Origin: Thermodesulfobium sp. 4217-1
GTDB taxonomy: Bacteria > Thermodesulfobiota > Thermodesulfobiia > Thermodesulfobiales > Thermodesulfobiaceae
Assembly (NCBI RefSeq): GCF_039822205.1
Contig: NZ_JBAGBW010000038.1
Location: 1 to 10,161, forward strand
Length of the DNA stretch: 10,161 bases
Direction of reading: 5' to 3'
Shown here one piece after another: positions 6,294 through 10,161 of this stretch. A program made the position numbers and the translations under genes. The first letter of the stretch is position 1. Every line of letters begins with the position of its first letter. Below the pieces are notes generated by a model that saw nothing but the letters and a program-made list of their open reading frames with translations, had not been told where the DNA came from and searched no databases.

Positions 6294-6544
6294 CTAACCT
6301 CTAATATCTTTCATGAGTTCTTCTGTATCTTTATGGTAGGTTACGTCAGACTCTTGAGATTGTTTGATAGATTTTTGTGTTTCTTCCTGAAACATTTCTA
6401 AATCAAAGGGGAGCTTTTTATCCATGGCCAACTTGCTCAAAAACATATTTATACCATCGCTTAATGTAAGACTGTAGCGTTTAAAAAATTCTTTACGAAC
6501 TCTTTATTGTCTTTGTCAATTCTAATACTAGTGGTTATCCTCAT
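6294..6544 (-). pseudogene. RelB/DinJ-like antitoxin with a -1 frame break at a slippery site
   Basis: ATG at 6544 follows GAGAGG. The first frame gives MRITTSIRIDKDNKEFVKNF, the N-terminal ribbon of a RelB/DinJ ribbon-helix-helix antitoxin, and stops at a TAA (6461-6463) after 27 residues. In the -1 frame the protein continues as RYSLTLSDGINMFLSKLAMD and then KKLPFDLEMF, the typical second half, to TAG at 6294-6296. The switch coincides with T TTA AAC (minus strand, 6485-6479), in the phase used for -1 programmed frameshifting, with TTA as codon 21. A one-base loss from the T-run explains it equally well. The stop lies 4 bases before the toxin's apparent ATT start, the usual antitoxin-toxin order. 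Confidence 0.75.
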
Positions 6545-6562
6545 AAAACCTCTCAGTTTCAA

Positions 6563-6591
6563 TTTATACTACAAAAGTATTATATATCCAA
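6563..6591 (-). promoter_or_regulatory. Likely promoter/operator of the RelB/DinJ-YafQ-like pair
   Basis: On the minus strand TTGGAT (6586-6591) is followed after 17 bp by TATAAA (6563-6568). A TATAAT (6579-6584) lies between them. The region contains a 5-5-5 dyad, ATACT-acaaa-AGTAT (6566-6580), about 20 bp upstream of the antitoxin ATG. This is where such antitoxins usually repress their own operon. The -35 match is poor. Confidence 0.4.
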
Positions 6592-6640
6592 AACACTTTG
6601 AATAATTAAAAATTTTACTGAATCAGAGAGGCTTAAAAAA

Positions 6641-6839
6641 CTACTCTATTCTAAGTCCCGATTGCTTAATAATGCTACTTAATGTTCCTTTTTTCAGCTC
6701 TTTTGAATGAATTGGTACAGTTACTCGTAATTCACCTCTTTTAAAGCTTACTACTCCCCTTTTGCCTCGGCTCCAAAAAGACAGATTTCAGAAGTTCTTT
6801 AATTACTTCATCACTTCTAAGATTTGCTAGCTTTTTCAG
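6641..6839 (-). pseudogene. hicA: hicA toxin, frameshifted
   Basis: Directly downstream of hicB and overlapping its stop, one frame reads LKKLANLRSDEVIKELLKSV followed by FLEPRQKGSSKL and then TAA (6741-6743). A second frame takes over with SFKRGELRVTVPIHSKELKK and GTLSSIIKQSGLRIE to the TAG at 6641-6643. Together they are a HicA mRNA interferase (a small dsRBD-like protein). The break lies around 6745-6757, just at the active-site motif, where the usual GSH reads GSS, so the catalytic His is lost as well. There is no normal start codon in the first frame. The toxin should be dead, leaving an orphan antitoxin. Confidence 0.8.
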
Positions 6840-7066
6840 ACAATCACTTCCTCTACTATACTTTTATCTTCAGGAATTGGGAGCTTATCTTCTGTAGGAC
6901 TTTCAAGATAAAGCTCTTGCGCTTCCTTTGTATTCTGAAGCACTTCTTTAAAAGTCTCGCCCTCAGAAATGCATCCAGGAAGAGCTGGAACGACTGCAGT
7001 ATACCCACCCTCTTCTTGAGATTCCAATATGACTTTATAATGGTTCACTTTATCAATATTATGCAC
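6836..7066 (-). CDS. hicB: HicB-family antitoxin, orphaned
   Basis: The 76-residue product is a short HicB: NHYKVILESQEEGGYTAVVP followed by ALPGCISEGETFKEVLQNTK, the family's partial RNase-H-like fold with its conserved LPGCxSEG motif. A C-terminal SPTEDKLPIPEDKSIVEEVIV-type tail lies where this subgroup ends without a separate DNA-binding domain. The start is GTG at 7066, which gives the family's usual MHNIxKVNHYK opening. The ribosome-binding site is poor (AAAAGG immediately before it), suggesting translation coupled to upstream genes. Here hicB precedes hicA, the reverse of the commonest order but frequent in this subgroup. Since hicA is broken, it has no active partner nearby. Confidence 0.88.
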   Translation of the reverse strand: MHNIDKVNHYKVILESQEEGGYTAVVPALPGCISEGETFKEVLQNTKEAQELYLESPTEDKLPIPEDKSIVEEVIV

Positions 7067-7132
7067 CTTTTGAAAATTTAAATTTGACTGTATAATTTCT
7101 CTATGATTTTAAATCTTTAAAAACTCTTTTTA

Positions 7133-7332
7133 TCATTTGTTTCCATCATTTATCTCTTTTAATAAATTTTCAAATTCTTCATCACTTACTTCATTGCAGC
7201 ATAAAAATTGAAAATGCTCAGAAACACCTGAACCTGAAAATTTAACAGTTACCTTTCTATTTTACTCCTTCTTAAATAAACAATATCCTTCAATCTATCA
7301 TGAGAGATATAACAATCCCCAACTTTGATCAT
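7133..7332 (-). pseudogene. Small uncharacterised gene with a frameshift
   Basis: ATG at 7332 follows AGGTGAGG at good spacing and encodes MIKVGDCYISHDRLKDIVYL-RRSKIER before TAA (7249-7251). The -1 frame then continues as KVTVKFSGSGVSEHFQFLCC and on to EEFENLLKEINDGNK with TGA at 7133-7135. The two halves read as one protein of about 65 residues with a strand-rich start and an acidic C-terminal helix. I do not recognise the family. The break is near GAAAGG (about 7252-7258) and no slippery heptamer is present there. It lies 51 bp after the TOPRIM gene on the same strand and could once have belonged to that operon. Confidence 0.5.
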
Positions 7333-7383
7333 TTTAAAACCTCACCTTTCTTAGACTATTTTTAATATCATTTTATATCCAAG

Positions 7384-8046
7384 CTATGCGAGCAATTTTA
7401 AAAATTCCTTTAAACCGTCTAATGCAGAATCTTCAAAGTTCCAGATCTTCTTTTTTAGTGAATTTTCATTATTACAATTTTTACCTGCTCGTTTCTTTTC
7501 TTCCTCAGTACAGCAATCGTAACGAAAATAAATCTGAATCCAAAACTTATTAAACTCTTTATCTTTAATCTCTTTTCTAAAATTTTTAACACATTCCCGC
7601 CAGGATTCTAAACAATCTGCAAAAGTTGAATCTTCAGATTTAATTGTTTTTAGAAGCGTCTCAAGCTCACCGTAACCATTAACATTGATAATATAACAAA
7701 TAAAATCGACATCAAGTTCTTGGCTATGTTTAAGCTCATTTATCCGGGTAAAAGAAACATCAGAACATATTTCCTTCATTGCACCATTAATAAGATTAAT
7801 GCGATTTTCAATTCCATCCCTATCAGCATCTATAAGTATACCAACCCTTTTCAGCCCTTTAGACCCGATCTCCTTTTTTAAATCTTTTAATCGGCTGGAA
7901 AGATTACCTAAACCACCCAGACACTCGTAATCATCAATATTACATATTGGAGATCCTACTTTTACATTAAGTTTTAAATATTCAATCAGCCCTTCAATAA
8001 AATACTGATCGTTGACACTTTCTACAATAAGAAGACTTTTACTCAC
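7384..8046 (-). CDS. DUF3226/TOPRIM-type nuclease-like protein of a defence pair
   Basis: The 220-residue product has TOPRIM signatures: LLIVESVND near the start with the conserved Glu (E9), and GILIDADRDG (69-78) with the DxD pair D73/D75, followed by a helical C-terminal half. This is the layout of DUF3226 and relatives such as the OLD-family and AriB/DUF4435 nucleases, where the acidic residues bind metal. It starts at GTG (8046) and overlaps the end of the ATPase gene by 8 bp, so it is translated from the same message. The pairing of an AAA15-type ATPase with a TOPRIM protein resembles PARIS (AriA/AriB) and AbiL-type abortive-infection systems. Role in phage sensing and nuclease or toxic action is inferred from these. 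Confidence 0.8.
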   Translation of the reverse strand: MSKSLLIVESVNDQYFIEGLIEYLKLNVKVGSPICNIDDYECLGGLGNLSSRLKDLKKEIGSKGLKRVGILIDADRDGIENRINLINGAMKEICSDVSFTRINELKHSQELDVDFICYIINVNGYGELETLLKTIKSEDSTFADCLESWRECVKNFRKEIKDKEFNKFWIQIYFRYDCCTEEEKKRAGKNCNNENSLKKKIWNFEDSALDGLKEFLKLLA

Positions 8047-9136
8047 CGCGGATTTTAGCCTCGTGAGTTAAAGAATATCTAAGCTGATTATAATCGCGTT
8101 TCATAACAGAAATAATATTTTTCTTCTGATCTCGATAAAGTTCCAGATAAACCCCTTCATTTTCTTGATTTGCTTCGTTAAAAGCTTCGATACACTCTTT
8201 TGAATGAGTGGTAGCGAAAATCTGACAATTTGCTTTCTTAGATGTTTCAAATATGATTTTCCATAATCTTTGATAATTGGTATAATGAATGCCATTTTCA
8301 AACTCATCTATGAGAAGATATCCATCCTGGCTTGCCCATATTGCGCAAAGAATCGCAATATATCGATTGATACCCTCACCAAATGATGAAAGAGAAATTA
8401 AAGAGTCATTATTTTTAAGCTTTAACTTGAAAGTAGTACCATCTCTACCAGAAATGGCTTTTACTTTCAAGATATTTTCATCAAATTCGTTTATAAGGCG
8501 ATCGATTTCTTCTTCTTTGTCTAGTTCGTTTACTTTCCCATAAAATTCTGTTAACAGCGTTTCATCAGTCGAACACGATGAAATAAAATTAACATTAGTT
8601 GAAGTATGCCTAATATCCCGAATAATAACAACTGGATTAATAATATCTTGCACTGGAGTAGCAAGAGTTTCATTATTATATGAAAACTGTACAAATAGAG
8701 CTGGAGCTATTTTTGGTTGATTTGTAGGAAATGTTTGTAAAATTTGATAACCAGTCGGACTAAAAGAATTGGAAAGAGATTGAATGCTTTGAGATTCTAT
8801 CATTTCACCAGCAGGGATAAATTTTATCTTAATTTCAGATGTATCATCTTTAATAATAATTTCTTTACCTGAACTATTAAATAAATCAAACTCAAATTCT
8901 TTATAAGATTGTGTTTGTGGCATAAAACCTGGTTTTAGCTGCCTTCTTCGAAGGATTTCAGATGTAACAATACGCATACCAAAACCAGACCTTGGCTTAG
9001 CCAAAAGCTCAATCCCTTCTAAAAAAGCAGTCTTTCCAATATTATTTTTGCCGCCAATAAGATTAACTCTTTGTAACTTTTCTACGCTAAGTCTTTCAAA
9101 ACACTTAAAATTTTCAAATTCGATATTCTCAATCAT
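8039..9136 (-). CDS. AAA15-family (SMC/OLD-like) ATPase of a defence pair
   Basis: Start at the ATG 9136 gives MIENIEFENFKCFERL, the usual family opening. A further ATG at 9148 adds MCEI but has no ribosome-binding site. The 365 residues contain Walker A GGKNNIGKT (28-36, Lys35), an ABC-like signature SLSSFGEGINRY (248-259), Walker B YLLIDEFENGIH (273-284, Asp277/Glu278), and a switch His in IFATTHSKE (306-314). The sequence between holds the insert typical of AAA15/AAA21 proteins. All catalytic residues are intact. It should be a soluble ATPase that forms a complex with, and restrains or activates, the TOPRIM protein downstream. The fold is shared with OLD, AriA and AbiL ATPases. Subfamily assignment cannot be settled by eye. 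Confidence 0.87.
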   Translation of the reverse strand: MIENIEFENFKCFERLSVEKLQRVNLIGGKNNIGKTAFLEGIELLAKPRSGFGMRIVTSEILRRRQLKPGFMPQTQSYKEFEFDLFNSSGKEIIIKDDTSEIKIKFIPAGEMIESQSIQSLSNSFSPTGYQILQTFPTNQPKIAPALFVQFSYNNETLATPVQDIINPVVIIRDIRHTSTNVNFISSCSTDETLLTEFYGKVNELDKEEEIDRLINEFDENILKVKAISGRDGTTFKLKLKNNDSLISLSSFGEGINRYIAILCAIWASQDGYLLIDEFENGIHYTNYQRLWKIIFETSKKANCQIFATTHSKECIEAFNEANQENEGVYLELYRDQKKNIISVMKRDYNQLRYSLTHEAKIRGE

Positions 9137-9177
9137 AATCTCACACATCCCATTTTGTTATAAACAAGTCTATCGTA

Positions 9178-9207
9178 ATTGTAGTTAGAATATACTCTTT
9201 TTGTCAA
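9178..9207 (-). promoter_or_regulatory. Promoter of the ATPase-TOPRIM operon
   Basis: On the minus strand TTGACA (9202-9207) is followed after 18 bp by TACAAT (9178-9183), about 40 bp before the ATPase start. The -35 is consensus and the -10 matches 5 of 6. Nothing else was recognised in the 246 bp between this operon and the permease gene. Confidence 0.6.
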
Positions 9208-9394
9208 TAAAGCGGGTTGGTTCAAAAAATTTAAATTAAGTTTAGCTATTATTTTTCATCCATCACCAAAAATAATATTTAGTAACATACAAATTTTCTG
9301 TAATATGGTTTCAATCTGAGTATCACTGAATCATAGTTGTAAAATAAACTACAGTTTTCCTTGAGACACTATTCACAAAAGAATAAAAAATTAT

Positions 9395-9736
9395 CTAAGA
9401 TCTTACTGTCAAAATAATCCCAAGCATAATTAAAACAACTCCAAAAAAATATTGATAGTTAAACCTTTCGCCTAAAAAGAAATAACTTCCCACTGGTACA
9501 AGCACAAATGCCAAAGCCATTAAGGGATACACACGACCTAGCTCAACTTTTTGTAATACCCAGACCCACGCAACAGTAGTTATAGCATACAAAATCAAAG
9601 CACTTATAAGATATGTCAATGGTTTTATTGCAAAAAAAGAACCACTTTGTGATAGTGCACTAGCGCTTGTTTTAAATAAAATTTGGCCTATTGCAATGCC
9701 AATAACGCACAAAATTGCAAATATATATGTAATCAC
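9395..9736 (-). CDS. ArnE-like small permease (SMR/DMT superfamily)
   Basis: The 113-residue product has four membrane helices (about 3-22, 38-60, 67-87, 92-111). It carries motifs of ArnE/ArnF-type undecaprenyl-phosphate-sugar flippase subunits: GIAIGQILFKTSA in helix 1 and VWVLQKVELGRVYPLMALAF in the middle. The helix-1 Glu essential for EmrE-type drug/proton antiport is missing, which argues against drug efflux. The start is GTG 9736, bounded by an upstream TAA, with AGGAG 11-12 bases before it. It follows a family-2 glycosyltransferase gene by about 60 bp on the same strand. That pairing suggests it moves a polyprenyl-phosphate-linked sugar made by that enzyme across the inner membrane. 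Confidence 0.75.
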   Translation of the reverse strand: MITYIFAILCVIGIAIGQILFKTSASALSQSGSFFAIKPLTYLISALILYAITTVAWVWVLQKVELGRVYPLMALAFVLVPVGSYFFLGERFNYQYFFGVVLIMLGIILTVRS

Positions 9737-9795
9737 TTATCTTAAATCTCCTTTTTTAACTTGAGTATAACTACATCCTAAAAACTCCCTATGCA

Positions 9796-10161
9796 CTAAT
9801 CCCCCCTTATTCTATAACCTAAAAATCTTTTATGTATTGGCCTATGTGGCACTGAAGAAATATCATAAGCCAAAAATGAAAGTACTAATTGAAAACCAAT
9901 TAGAATCGGAAGGGCTGAAAGCATTACAGTCCCTGCTGGAGTAACCACTCCTTCCTTTACAGATTCCACCCAATGATAAATTCCAAAGGCACTACCACTA
10001 ATAATAAGGATAATACCCAATGGCAGCTCAAAAGATGCTATAGACATATCACGTAAATAGTAGTTATAAAAAATACGTTTTAAGAAATTTCTAATATGCT
10101 TAATTAGAAACTCTCCAATAATTTTTGAAATTTTTAGGCTACTTTCTTCTTCGCCATATTT
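9796..10161 (-). CDS. Family-2 glycosyltransferase (dolichyl/polyprenyl-phosphate type), C-terminal part
   Basis: The reading frame is open to the window edge (121 residues seen). The internal ATG at 10047 is not the true start. The visible part includes YGEEESSLKI, KHIRNFLKRIFYNYYLRDMS and IASFELPLGIILIISG, then two membrane helices separated by HWVESVKEGVVTPAGTVML, ending SVPHRPIHKRFLGYRIRGD. This is the C-terminal membrane anchor of GtrB/DPM-like glycosyltransferases that transfer a sugar to undecaprenyl phosphate. The catalytic GT-A domain lies outside the window. The neighbouring ArnE-like permease fits as its flippase. Confidence 0.82.
   Translation of the reverse strand, partial: KYGEEESSLKISKIIGEFLIKHIRNFLKRIFYNYYLRDMSIASFELPLGIILIISGSAFGIYHWVESVKEGVVTPAGTVMLSALPILIGFQLVLSFLAYDISSVPHRPIHKRFLGYRIRGD

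Noticed and set aside
6824-7081. Plus-strand open frame opposite hicB
   Set aside because: hicB on the minus strand has clear family motifs; the opposite frame has none.
8101-8307. Second minus-strand frame inside the ATPase gene
   Set aside because: Out-of-frame shadow of the Walker B and switch-His region.

Overview
The window looks like an accessory region from a low-GC, Gram-negative bacterium. The support is signal peptides followed by outer-membrane-type proteins, a TolC-type protein, an HlyD-type adaptor, an ArnE-like lipid-carrier permease, and several GTG or TTG starts. I cannot name the species. No rRNA, tRNA or CRISPR array is visible.

The left flank (1-962) holds the 3' half of an IS3-family transposase with its probable right end. 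A gene-free stretch follows, with a 15-bp periodic TTGACA repeat that probably contains the promoter of the next gene. The first gene (963-1874) encodes an exported protein of three carboxypeptidase-regulatory/Cna-B-like beta-sandwich repeats. It is visibly richer in G+C than its surroundings and ends at a perfect 32-bp palindrome.

The main object of interest is the plus-strand cluster 1940-6003. It encodes (a) an AAA+-like protein with eroded Walker motifs and two C-terminal membrane helices, (b) an exported, beta-rich, probable outer-membrane protein, (c) a TolC-like protein with only one of the usual two repeats, and (d) a 549-residue fusion of a YdjM-like membrane domain that lost its catalytic motifs to a periplasmic HlyD-like hairpin adaptor. 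The last three genes overlap by ATGA. An array of five 11-bp units, two of them perfect DnaA boxes, lies between (a) and (b). By inference this is an envelope-spanning complex that has adaptor and channel parts but no recognisable transporter. It may display or export the beta-sandwich protein. I do not recognise it as a described system.

The minus-strand half (10161 to 6038) reads from a truncated family-2 glycosyltransferase with an ArnE-like small permease, through a probable anti-phage pair (AAA15 ATPase plus DUF3226/TOPRIM protein, overlapping by 8 bp behind their own promoter), to a row of small genes. These are a frameshifted small gene, hicB with a broken hicA, and a RelB/DinJ-YafQ-like pair with several lesions. 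The antitoxin's frame break falls exactly on an in-phase U UUA AAC slippery heptamer, so programmed frameshifting must be weighed against simple decay. The whole minus-strand block looks like a defence/toxin-antitoxin island facing the envelope cluster tail to tail.
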